This document shows, piece by piece, positions 37,076 through 50,100 of a stretch of 64,000 nt of DNA. The first letter of the stretch is position 1. Each line of letters begins with the position of its first letter. A model generated the notes under the pieces. That model saw nothing but the letters and a program-made list of their open reading frames with translations, did no database searches and was not told where the DNA came from. The stretch lies in NCBI RefSeq assembly GCF_000471905.2, contig NW_006499912.1, forward strand, positions 616,697 to 680,696, in the 5' to 3' direction. The translations under genes and the position numbers were made by a program. This DNA is from Amborella trichopoda (lineage: Eukaryota > Streptophyta > Magnoliopsida > Amborellales > Amborellaceae).

Positions 37076-38163
37076 GAATCATAATATTTATTTTCTTACA
37101 TATTTATCATACATCTCAATGTCGAGATGATCAATTAGAGAGCTTTTCAACATCAAGCAACATTTTTCAATCGATTTATATGATCAATTAGAAGATTTTT
37201 TAACATTAAAATAACATTTTCCAATGGATTTTCAATTGCACCTTAATTCTACATTTTAATATTGAGACCTTATATAAATATTTTTATATTTAAAGTACCT
37301 CAAGACAAAAAAGTTGCTACACAGATTTTTTAGAGTGCTCATAGGTATAAAGTGTTTTCTAAATATACTCAATATTCATGCTCATTATTTTTCTTTTGTA
37401 AAATAATATTTTTCAATCATGGGGTGTTGTTGGTCATTAAGAGAGATAAACTAGATATTTCTACAAAACACTGTGACATTCTATTAATTGTTAAAAAAAC
37501 AATTAATGTTAATGTCACACGTTATACTTATAATATCATTATCCTTTATAATTACTACATGTTTTTCTTTCTAGTAAAAAATTATATTTTGCCATTGATT
37601 AATTATATACAATACTCATAAAAAAAAATTACTAAATTATGAATAAGCATCCGCAAAATTAGATATATTAAAAAAATACCTTAATATAATATCTATTTAA
37701 TTTACTTATCAACCTGATCTTATTTTATTTATTTTTAAAATATATGTTTAGGTTATCATTCAAATATTCAAATCGACTCAAACCGAATCTACATCGACGA
37801 TCCAACATTTCCTCTCCACTCCATGAATCCAAGTTTTGAAATACACGTGCACCCATCTCAAGTACCTCTTTAACGGGTTCCGGGCGGCGTAAATCCGGTT
37901 GGTTGCATTTGTTTAGACGCTGCGAATCCGGTTCGATGCACATGACTTGCAGCTCAATAGGCGGGCAGTACTCTAAATTATCTGCACCATTTCCACCGCT
38001 GACGATCAGGGTTTTGCATTTTTCTTTCCTATTATTCTCGGAGAACTAGGGTTTCCGGTCTTACTGGCTGCTGCACTTTCCGGTAGTTTCCTCCATGACA
38101 AGCCCATGAATTGGGGTTAGAGTTTTCTCTCGTCATAGTTGCAGAAACAGAAGCTTAGGTCTT
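37076..38163. other. Intergenic region between the mS23 locus and TIC56
   Basis: The AT-rich part to about 37740 includes a short inverted match (GATGATCAATTAGAG near 37123) to the dispersed repeat at 18910 and 52015. From about 37780 the base composition becomes balanced, fitting the TIC56 promoter and 5' leader. No convincing TATA box stands out. Confidence 0.5.
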
Positions 38164-41100
38164 ATGGCTTCCTTGCCTCCTGACAGGTTCGGCCATAGCT
38201 GGTTCAGTAGACCTCCTAACCCGCTGCCTGCAAACCCTAACTTTTGCTGGATTTCAACAAACTGGTTCAAGAAGAACGAGCCACCTCAAAAGCCATTAGT
38301 GGCCAACAATCGATATAAGGAGAAGCTTGAGAGGTTTCTATGGGAGCAAGAAAACCTACCTGATTACAGGCACGCACCAGAGGTTGAAGAAATTCTCCAT
38401 GAGGACTCTGTTTTCGACAAGAAAGAGCTCACACCAGAAGAGAAAGCAGATAATGAGAAATGGTGGGATAAGTTCGAGAAGAGCCCGGTTGTCAAATTTC
38501 TTGTTCGAGCTGAAGAAATTGCAGATGCCGTTAACGAGATGGAGTTGAAAGAGAATTCAGTTCCTTTTAGGAAGGAGGACCATGATCTATGGAAGGCTTT
38601 ACCTAATGTTCCCGGGCTTGATGGTAGGCCAATGCCAAGGAAAGCCATTAAAACGGAGAAAGAAGCACATGATAAGTTTTGGGACTTCTGCAAGCAGTTC
38701 CTTTTTGGTTTATGGGGCTTTAGGCAAAGGCCTTATCCACCCGGTCGCCCTATTGATGTGGCACAGGCATTCGGGTACAAGAGGCTCGAGAAACGTTATT
38801 ATGACTGTAAGTATCTATGCGATCTCTAGCTTTTGGTATTGGATTTTCTTTTGGTTTGCTCTGTCTTATTTATTTTTATTTTTAATTTTGTTTTCTTTGG
38901 TGTGCTTTTGTGGTTGCTTGTTCTTCTATTTTTATGCATGATTCTGTCGATTTTTAATAGCTTAAAATGTTCTGATATGCAAAGCATGGCTAGGATTTAT
39001 TAGCTAAGATTAAATTTTTTTTTGAACGTGGCTAACTTTGATTAATAAAAAAGGAGAAATTACAGAACACAAGATGTAAAAATGGCAGCCCACAAAACAG
39101 GTGCTCAAGAGTACAAAGGGAGGAAGAGAGTGAATACAAACTAAAAGGAAATAAAAAGATGGAAAGATTCAAAAATAATAATAAAAAAGGCTACAAATGA
39201 GGGAAGTTCATAAGAAAATAAGCCCACAGAGTGTAAAGGAATAGCTGTCCGACTTTAAGTGCCAGGGGGTCGAAGATGTTCTGTAAGCTAGATACGTGAT
39301 ACTGTACTTTGAGGGATGGAGGACATGCTGATACCAGTTGTGTGGGAGAGTGAGGTTCCAAGGCCGAGGGAGAGGGAGGCTTGCTAACAGGTAAGGGGGG
39401 AGAGAGAGAAGGGAAAAGAGCAAGTGTGAAGGAGGGCCCTGAGTAGGAGAGATTGATAGAGAAGGGGAGGCTAGGCTTATAGAGAGTAGGGGCAACTTAG
39501 GGAGATCAGAGAGAAAGCAAGAAGCAAGAAGAGGAGGGCTTAATAGAACTAAGGAAGAGAGATGCTTAGAAAGTAGGGGTAGAGAAGAGGGGGGGGGGCG
39601 AGGGGGTAGGATAGAATAAAAGGCGGTGAGAGAAAGAGAACAATAGAGCTAATGAAGAGAGAGGCTTAGAAAGAAGGGTTAGAGAAGAGGGGGTGCGAGG
39701 GGGTAGGACAAAATATAAGGGGTGAGAGAAAGAGAATACATTAAAAAAAATAGATTTTCTCTTGAATATAAAAAGCAAAAAATATAGATTTTCTCTTGAA
39801 CATAAAAGAGGTTTTTTCCGCCTTTTGTTTTTTTCTTTTCTCTTTTCCCAGAAGGACTGCGTTCATGGTCTTCCGTCTTTTAAAACCTAAGACACCGCAT
39901 TTTTTGGGGGTACAACACTTATCTCAGGAGACTAGGTAGAATTTATGGTCCTCTGTGGTACCGCTCTAGAGAAATTCCTCATCAGTTTCTTAAGTCGAAG
40001 GGCCACCAAGAAATGGATTTGAAAAAGGGACATTTGGTAGATAAGAATGTTTGCAAGAGTGGATTTGATGAGAGCAATTATCCCTCCTAATGAGAGAAAT
40101 CTGCCGTTCTAGTTGGCAAATTTCCAAGTGAATTTTTCAAGGAGGTTATCCTAGAGTTGCTTTCTGGGTTTACTAACGCTGAGAGGGAGGCCCAAATGTA
40201 TGGAAGGGAGAGAGTCTGTGCCACAACCAAGGTGTTCGACAAGGGATAGCATTTCAACTTCAAGAAGCCTCACGCCCATCCAGAGGTAACTTCGAAACCC
40301 TCTCTTTCTTTATATCTTGCCTCTCTCCCTCAACTCCCTCTCTCTCACTCTAATCCTAGAGCCATAGGCATGCTATCAAAGCGGGACTCATTTTCCAGCC
40401 ATTTTTCACCCGAAGTGGCAGAGAAATCCTAAGATACCTTGATGGAAATTATCTTTCCAGGTGAACCTCATTTTTCACACTGAAAACCCATTTGCTAAAA
40501 CTAGCAGGGCTGCTCACTTAGCAGCATTGACCTCTTCTGGCCCTGCCCTCATTGAAATGGAGAAAGCTACAATCTTCAACTTCAATCTCACTCTCCCCAT
40601 CATCGCCATCGTTGGTGAATTACTGCTCCTTATGAACAGTGTGAGAGACACGTCAGAGGTGAAAGAGGAGCAAGCCGCAGCCGTGATGAACATGGCGAGG
40701 ATGGAAATATCAGGGCCTGGATCAGATGAAGAGGGAGGTGAGTGTGGATTTGGAGGTGAAGATGGCTGGGGCAGAAGAAGGTGGAAACTATAAAGGCCGT
40801 TTACTCCGAGATTGCGCCCCTCAGCTTGGAGATTATAAAAAAAAGGTATGGACAAGAAACTACTGGTATCTTGTGACCAATTTGGTGCTTTCTTCTTCCT
40901 CTCTCTAACTGGTTCGTGAATGAAGGGTGAGGCTTTGGCAACCAATGGTTGAAGAAATGCACATGGAGTAAATGAGAGAACATGAAAAAAAGGGATTTGA
41001 TGAAAAACAATCATATTCTCAAGCCTAAAGAGGACTCCTGACCCTGCCTGCCACTGAGCTTCTTGGCCATACCTAAACCCCTATGTAAATTTTAGAGCAC

Positions 41101-44100
41101 CTAATATCTCTCTCTTGATATATACAATTCTCAATGAAAATTGAATGGGTTTAGGTGCCCTTCTTTGTCCCTCCATTAATGGAGACTTGTGAAGACCATG
41201 TGTGTTGCTTCATCACACCTGAAAAGTTAAATGGAAAATCTGCCATGGAAATTTAGATCGAACCAGGTTTTTCGTATCAAAGAGCTGTAGATTAGAGAGA
41301 GAGAAAAGGGGGGGTTGGGGGAGAGAGACGAGATAGACAGAAAGAGAGTGCAAGGGTTTTGGGGGAGAGAGGGTGTGAGAAAGATAGAGAAGTTCAGGGT
41401 GAGAGGATGTGAGAGAGATATAGAGGTGGGCCCATGGGAGGGAGCGGATGTATGAGAGAAAGAAATGAGATAGACGGTGGGTAAAATGAGAGAGAGAGAG
41501 AAAGGGTGGGTGTATTTGAGATTTGGGACTTTATTTAGGATAGCAAAATGTTATTAAAAGCATAAAACGGGGATCAACACTGTTGAGGGGGTTGCAAGAA
41601 ATGTTTTTAAAAACTTTAATGTTGCAAGATAGTTTTCAAAGTTCAGTGAGAAACTGTTCTAAAAAATAGGGTCTAGGGAGATATTTTCTCTTATTAATTT
41701 ATCAAATAGAGTAAATAAAAAATAATGGAATATCAAAACATGACACATTGTACAAATGAAGAATCAAATTTTCATAAAAGAATACGATCTATGCCCAATT
41801 TCATCGTCCAAATGAGGAAAAATTCAATTAATCACAAAAAAAATCAATCCTTCAACTACAAACCTGTAAATATATCATAAAAGAAAAAAAAATGATTCAC
41901 AACATAATATGTTATAGCAAAAACAAATCAAAACCCTTTTTAAATATCATAATGCTTTAAAATGTTAAAATCAAATCGATGTCGCAAACCTCGTTTATTG
42001 GGTCACCAAAAGTCCTCCAAATCGACTACTAGAAACTCAGAAAACACCTTGCCTTTGTTTTGGGAGGAAATCAAAAAAATTGAAAATATATTGATCTATC
42101 GATAAATCACAAAAATAGAGGTTTTTGGGGAGTTATTCTCTCTAGATGGTATGGATTTGGTTTTGGGGGTTAGAATGTCCCCCAAAACCCTTTCCCCCTT
42201 TTTTAGGGGGGGGAAATTACTAATTTTGACCCTACCCGAGTGCATTTTTCTGCCCTCGGCAACCTACATCGAGGTGGCACCTAGGCACCTTGCTTAAGTT
42301 TCGCCTAGTGGAGTTTTAGCAATTTGGCTGCCTAGGAGGCGGGGTGGCTAATTTTTCGAACATTGCTGCGCATAGGCCTATATCTATATGTTTAGCTCCG
42401 TTCTATAACAAGAGAAATTTATTTACCCAAAAAAAAAAAAAAGAGAGAAATTTCCTAGATATTCTTTGATGAAATGCTGTGGCATAGATTGAGACAGAAC
42501 AACAAACTTTGAAACCTATCATTTCAGGGCCCCATACATTAGGAGGGTGGTCCAAGCTTGCTTTTGGCTAGAACACCTTGTAAATGATTTTTCATGTCCA
42601 TGTAATCTGCATTTCTGATGGATTTGAACGCTTTCTTTCTTATGTTTAACTAAAACTCCAAGGCTTCAATCTCTTCCTTGGGCATCTCTTGTGTGCCCAG
42701 AAGCTAGAAGCTTCTGTCAGTACTAAATGGCCTTTTTGTCAACTCGTGATTTCAAATATCAGGTATGGGGAAGAGGTAGTCTCTAGTATCCACAGTTTTA
42801 CCTTTGCATGATTTTTCCATGCATTGTTCAGGGCACATGTTTCAAAATGTGTTCTATATATGCAGTCGTTAGCTGATTGCTCTCTGTTCCTTAGGCACAT
42901 CCCTTTTTCAACTTACTGCTTGCATGTGTTTATTGAATTATTCTCCCCTGTTTTCTTTCCTAGCAATAGCCAAATTTCCCTCTTTCATGGGAATATTTGA
43001 CTAACAAAGCATTCAGAAATTCAAATTTGGACTTGCCCATTGAAGTAGGTGGTTTGACATTGTCCAACTTGAAATTTTGATTACTTGGTTGACTAGGAGA
43101 GTTACACTAAGTTTGTGTGTAAGATCAGCTTCTAACTTCTCCACTCATGGTGTCAGAAGTGTGTTTCTATTTTCATATAGTGTTTAAAACTAAAAACCCA
43201 AACTTTGATTGGGACCCTCTAGGGTCCTGTGCCCAAGTCAGCCAGTTGGACTCAGTGGAATCTATAGATAAACAATGCAATGAAGGCCCAATAATGTAAG
43301 ACTCTGAGATTCCCAAGTAGGCTGAGATAGTTTTAAAGACGGTTGAACAAAGGGTGAAAGGCTATCTACCTTTTTCCCAAGAAGTCTCTTAAGTCTCTTT
43401 TCAATCCTTGTTTGGTGCATATGTTTCATATGGCGTTCCTTATAACCAGCAGTTCCTTGACCATATTCTTTTTTTCTCCTCTCAACCAGCATGTGTTTCT
43501 TGAATTGTTCAAACCTGCTCTCTGTCCTAGCACCTATCTAAACTTTCACTCTCATAGGAGTATTTGACTAATACAAGATTCAAAATTTCAAATTTGCAGT
43601 TGCTTGACGAGGAATCAATTCTTGCGAACAAACACCTATTGGGCTAGGTTATTCAGCATTATCCAACCTAAATTGTTTCAAAAAATTTCATCAATCACAC
43701 GGTTGATGTGGGGAGTCACAGTGACTTTGAATGTAAGATCAGCTTAGGCAATGGCAAGTAGTTTAGATTTTGGAGCAAATAAAGACACTCTAGATGGTGG
43801 AAACATCTGAAAGAGATATACATATGTGAAGAACTTCTATGGCTTTCTTTCCTGGTTTGTTCTTATTTCTTTTTTCTTCTATTATTGATGGAAAGGTGGA
43901 TATGCAAGTGTTAAATGTTACACTGTGTGGCAAGAATGTAAGTGTGTATGGATGCACAAGATAAACTGATAAACCCTTGGCCACGTTTAGCATCAAAGCT
44001 GCAGAGGTCATCATTTCCTCCTTGAAAGCATACTTTGCAGAGACGTCTTCAGCTAGAGCCTTTAGGGCATTTAAGACACTGCACAAACCCTCATCTATTT

Positions 44101-47100
44101 GAGCTTCTGATATCAGAACCTCTGAGAAGTATTTGCTAAAAACAATCAGGTGATATTTTTTCTTCTTCAAAACAGCTGAACCAGAGCAGAGATGGTTCCC
44201 ATCAAAGCTCACTGTCTCAGGCTATAGCGGCAAGAAAATTCCAGATGAACATAGTTGTGTCAAAAGCTCTTGGGACCTCAAGGCCACATCTTAGCATAGG
44301 CAGAAGCTATCAGTTCTGATTTTCTTCAATGTAATGCTTTGAGTTTTTGCTTTTCTTTGTGTTTTCTCCCAAAAGCTGTGTCCATTAATGGAGAAATTTG
44401 TGTTTTTGTTTTCTCTGCATGTTATGCTTTTTGTGGTGATTTTGGAGTGATTAATAGTGAACCTTTGAATTTTGGTTTTCTTTTGCTTTTTGCTCTGATT
44501 TTGTACCAGTTGTTTGTTTGTCTTTTCTCTGTTCTTTTGCCCTAATCTGGTGGTGGTTTCTTTTTCCATGTTTGCTAATGTCTATCATCTACAATATCTT
44601 TCATGGATATTTCTTTGGGGAGTACATCAAAATACTCATAAAATATGAACTATTTAACATTTTACCTATATCATTTGACTTTATTTGAAAATACCCATGA
44701 AAAGACACATGATCATGAGTTGGAATAGTTACAAATGTTAAAAATACTCAACAGCCTATCTTTAATGGCTATTAAGATCAGTTTCCCATTTCTTTTTGTA
44801 GTGATTCGTGGTGGAACTGCGAATTTTGGTTCTTTTTTTGGCCTTTCTTTCTTTTTTTGATCCTATATTCTAAGTTTGGGATGTTCTTCCTTTGCAAATA
44901 GTTATCATGAGGAGTGGCGGTTTCTACTACAAGGATCGGTTAGGTCGCACTAGAGGACCATGTGAGCTAATTCAGCTCAAAACTTCTTGGGCTGCTGGGA
45001 TAATTGATACAAACACTTTCATATGGGGGGAAGACATGGATGAATGGGCACCAATTGGCATGGTTTATGGCTTGCAACCAGCAATTGCCACATGGGAAGG
45101 TTTGGTGACCATTATTTTGTTTTGTGATTTTTTTTTTTCAAAAGTTCTGCAGTTGTGACCACTGACAAATGGATTTGTTTGGAAATTGAGTTGATCTTCT
45201 ATTTTTATGTTTGCATGGGTTGCTTACCATACATGAAGTTTCTTAAATGGTGGAACCCTCTTCTTTTAAAGAGTTCCATACCTGCAATACATTCACAAAT
45301 CGTAAAGGAAAGTATGTTACAATTCACTAGCCTATGGCATACTTATTGTCCATTGCGTCATCACCATCCAATAAAATGATGCACTGACATGGACAGAAAG
45401 AGGGACCCAGCAGAACTGGACATAATCCCAGAACTGGACATAATCCCAATGGTGGTCTCACTCTTCCATTCCTATTCATCTATCACTTCATTGGACAATG
45501 ATGTCTCCAGTGTACTATGTTTTGTTGAGTCCATTGGTTTATAGTAGGTGTCCCCATGAAAAAGGAATTTTATACTAGAAATTTGGTTCGAGTTCTTCAC
45601 TGAGACTGGTTGATTGTATGATATGCTAATCATGCTGTTCTACTTTAAATACTTTTGAATTTCTCTCTGCAGTAAGGCTAGGGGCTGCTGCAACAGCTGC
45701 CCTTCATAAAATGGGGAAAGGTATACCTCCCTGGGTTCCCCTTAAGGGATTCGAGAAGAAGTCCTACAAGCAGCTTCAAGATGAAGCCATTGAGAGCAAG
45801 AGGCGCGATCTTGCTGTTCTTGAAGCCAATGGAGGGGTATGGCCTGGTGAAAGAATTCCCAGTCATGCCTTGTTTCTTTGGGCCAGTGGATCTGAGCTCA
45901 CCACTATATTGGAAGAAGACCATATGCCAAACAAATTTATCCCAAAAGATCTCAGGTATGCTTCTTTTGTATTGGGCCTTTGTTTGGTTGTACTAAATCT
46001 ATGTTGGAATGAGAAAGAGGATTTTTTTCCTTTTTGAGAAATAAAGGAAAAGAGTTTCCATAGTATGCTGCATTTACACTGGTTGCCATGGACTACTCAA
46101 TGCCTAAGTATTATTCATAACACTTTAATATTGCAACATTTGTATCCTGAATGATTCCCTCCACACAGGAGCATGTCGATCTTACACTTCCATTTTTTTT
46201 ATAATTAACTGTATTTTATTGATTGGAAGAATTTTGATTTACAAATTGCTATTTAACAATACAAAAAAAAGTAAAATATTTTTTATATATTTTCTAATTT
46301 TGTGCTCTATTTTTTAGTACACACGTCTAAAATTTCATTATGATCAAATTTTTAGAAAACATATTAAAATTCATATAGTGATATGTATTTTGAACTACAT
46401 GATGAAGATTTGATGGCTGAGATTCCACCTATATTACTATTCATTATAGCTGCCCAGCTATTGTTAGCTTTTTCCTATATATATATATATATATATTGGA
46501 TTGCTATATCTATTTGGTAATAGATATAGTAATTAAAACATAAATACATTCGTAACATTAGGATATCAGAAGTAAAAGAAGCCTTGAAGATGATGAAGAT
46601 AAGAAAGGATTTAGGACCAGATGGTATTGCGATAGAAGTTTGGAAGTGCATGGGAGAGATTGGCATTTACTGGCTGATCAACTTGTTCAATAAGGTGTTG
46701 AGAACAAAGAAAATACTGAACGAATGGAGGAAAAACATTATGGTACCTATTTTCAAGAGCAAATGAGACATATAGCATTGTGCGAACTATCGAGAGATCA
46801 AACTTATGCGCCATACTATGAAGCTGTGGGATAGAATGATGGAGCGATAATAAGGCATGAAACGAATGTATCAGAAAACCAATTCAATTTTATGTCAAGG
46901 AGGTCAACTATTGAGGTTATTTTCCTACTTAGGCAACTTATTGAGAAGTTTAGGGCGAAGGAAAAAGACCTCCACATAATCTTTATTGATTTAGAAAAAG
47001 CTTACATTAGAGTATCTCGAGATTTAATTTGATGGGTGTTGGAAAAGAAAGGAGTCTCCTGATACTATATCGATTTGGTGAGAGATATGAACGAGGGAGC

Positions 47101-50100
47101 GCTAACTAGTGTGTGGATAACTAATGGACGAGAGTGAGTTTTTAATGACAATAAGTCTACCTCAGGGGACAGCATTGAGCCCATACCTCTTTGTCTTAGA
47201 TATGGACGACTTAACTAGGCACCTGCAAGATGAGGTACTGTGGTGTATGTTGTTCAACATGGTTTTGATCGATGAGACTTGAAGCAGCATCAACACAAAG
47301 TTAGAACTTTGGAGGGATGCTCTAGAATTTAAAGGCTACAAGATGAGGTACTGTGGTGTATGCTTTTCGATATGGTTTTGATCAATGAGACTCGAAGCGG
47401 TGTCAACACAAAGTTAGAACTTTGAAGGGATGCTTTAGAATTTAAAGGTTTTAAAATTAGTCGGACTAAAACAAAGTATGTGGAATGGAAGTTTAGTAAT
47501 AATTGGAGCATAGACAAGGAAGTAGTTAAGATTGATGGCCGAGAAATACCAAAAAGAGCGTACTGTCAATATCTAGGGGTTATAATCCAGGAAAATAGGG
47601 GGATTGAGGAAGATGTCGTATGTAGAATTAGAGTTGGGTGGGCAAAGTGGAGATGTGCACTTAGAGTGTTATGTGATTGCCACATATCAATGAAGCTGAA
47701 GGGGAAGTCCTATAGGAGAGCTGTGAGACCACCTTTGCTTTATAGGGTGGAATGTTGGGCTGTCAAGTAACAACATATCCATAGGATGAGTGTAGTTGAG
47801 ATGGATGAGTGGCAATTCAAGAAGGGATAGAGTTCGAAATGATTACATTAGGGAGAACTTAGGTGCTGCTTAAATAGGCAATAAGATGAGAGAAAGTAGA
47901 TTTAGTTAGGTTGGCCATGTGCAGCGCATACCCATTACAACACCTATTAGGAGGTGCGAATGTTGTTCGCAAAAGCTTTACACCCGATGGGTTGATTTTT
48001 GGCAAATAAAATACGAGAAAAATAGAACTAGCAACAAGTAAGCAACGAGCAAGAAAATAAAGCAAGAACAAAATAATAGGAGAAAAAGAACACTAGAATT
48101 TATGTGGTTTGTCACAGATGTGACTACACCACTGGCGAAAATGATCAATGTTTTTTCACTAATTCAAAGAAAAAAAATTACAAGGTACTTACTTTAGAGA
48201 ATCAAAGACACAAAACTCAAATCTCTCACCAAGTCTTCTTCTCTCTATAATTTTCTCTCTCTAAACACCCAAAAGTTTTCCTCTATCTTTCTGGCACTTT
48301 TTTTCTCTACAAAGCACTCAAAATAAAGTGAAAAATGAACCCAAAGGGACACCTACATGGTGATCCACTATTTTTTTCTTTTGTTTTTCTATCTAGAATA
48401 CAACTTAAATATAGAATAGAGAAACACCCAACAAATATATTCGTGAAGGTCCAACTTTTCCTAAGTTTATGGAAAATTAGCTTTATCCTTATCAACTATG
48501 GATCCAAAAGCTTATCCGAACCTAAATATGACTCACCCAAACTCCTGTAATTCGGTTAATAACAATCCCAAATTATAGGAATCCCAAAAATAAAGGAAAC
48601 CATATATTACACAAGATTGTTCTAACGTCAGGTTAGGTCTAGATCCAAATCCAGGTCAGGAAAAGGTAATATTCATTGTTATTGCTGCAAGAAAAAGGGG
48701 CATATCAAGAAGTATTGTCAGAAACACAATTCACACAACTTTCAATCTCAATGTATTTCTATGCCCAAAATTTTCTTTGCTGAACGTAAATCTTTGATCT
48801 CAAATTATCTAGCAAGCTGAGTCTTCAATTTAGTGATTTCATCTCAAATTCTCTGACAATCCTTTTTGATATGCCCATTTTTCTTGTAGTAATAACAATG
48901 AATATTACATTTTCTTGATCTGGATTTGGATCTGGACTTGTTCTGACATTAGATAAATTTTGTATAATATTTGGTTTTCTTTATTTTTGAGATTCCTATT
49001 AATATGAGATTGTTATTAACCGAATTATAGGAGTTGATTTGGGTGAGTGCTATTTAGGTTAGGATAGGCTTTTAGGTCGATACTTGATGAGGATAAACTT
49101 TTCCATAAAGTTAGGAAAGGTATGGACCCTCACTATCTACTTTTTGGGGGTTTCTCTACTCTATGTTTAAGTAGTACTCTAAAGAGAGAAACATAAGAAA
49201 AAGTGGGGGGCCATCACGTGGGTGTTTTTTTGGGTTTATTTTTCTCTTTATTTTGGTTGTTTTGTAGATAGAAAAAGTGCCAGAAAGATAGAGGAAAACT
49301 TTTGGGTGTTTAGAGAGAGAAGAATACTTGGTGGGAGATTGAGTTTTGTGTCGCCGGTTCTCTCAAGTAAGTGTCTTGTAATTGTTTTTTCTTTGAATTA
49401 GTGGAAAAACATCGACTATCTTTGCCCATAGATGTAGTCACATCTGTGTTGAAGAACGTAAATTTTGTTTTTTTTTTTTCTTGTTATTTCTTTTTTATTT
49501 GGTGCCAGATATATTTTTATCGTACTTTATTTGCTAAAAATCAACCCGTTGGGTTTAGAGCTTCTACACACAACAAGAAGTTGGTTCAAGTGGAAGGCTC
49601 AAAAAGGGCAAAAGGTAGGCCAAAAAGGACGTGATTAGAAGTAGTGAGAAAATATATGGAGACTTATTTGGGTCATGATTGGAAGTAGTGAGAAAAGATA
49701 TGAGGACTTATGGCCTTACTGAGGGTATAATTTTTGATAGAGCAGAATGGCGGACCATGATTCATATAGCCGATCCCAAATACTTGGAAAAAGGCTTTGA
49801 AAATGATGATGATATCCATTTGGTGATGTGTGCTTTTCTCACTTTCACAGCTTAATTTTTCAGAAAAATGGGTGGTGCTGGCATTTATTGTTCCTCATTT
49901 TTGGATTCCTATATCCATTTGCAGATATTCACTTTCACAGATTTCTCATTGAAGGCTTCTTTACAGTCTTCGGCCTTGAACAGACTACACACCGTTAAAA
50001 TATATTATCATTGGAAGTTTGCATGATTTGTGTCAGTTACTTTCGAAAATTTTAATCACCATGCAAAATGTCATTACTGACTGATTGTTTGTCTCAGGAA

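Noticed and set aside
37725-37943. 72-codon minus-strand frame upstream of TIC56
   Set aside because: Lies in the probable promoter/leader region, has no recognised motif and an unfavourable context; likely non-coding.
39208-39778. Leucine/serine/proline-rich minus-strand open frames
   Set aside because: Same cause: purine-rich tandem repeat inside the L1 fragment.
40514-41014. 166-codon minus-strand open frame in TIC56 intron 1
   Set aside because: It is the antisense of the atpG retrocopy and purine-rich flank; no domain of its own.
44291-44569. Lysine- and threonine-rich minus-strand frame
   Set aside because: Translation of T-rich intron sequence; no recognisable motif and a strongly biased composition.
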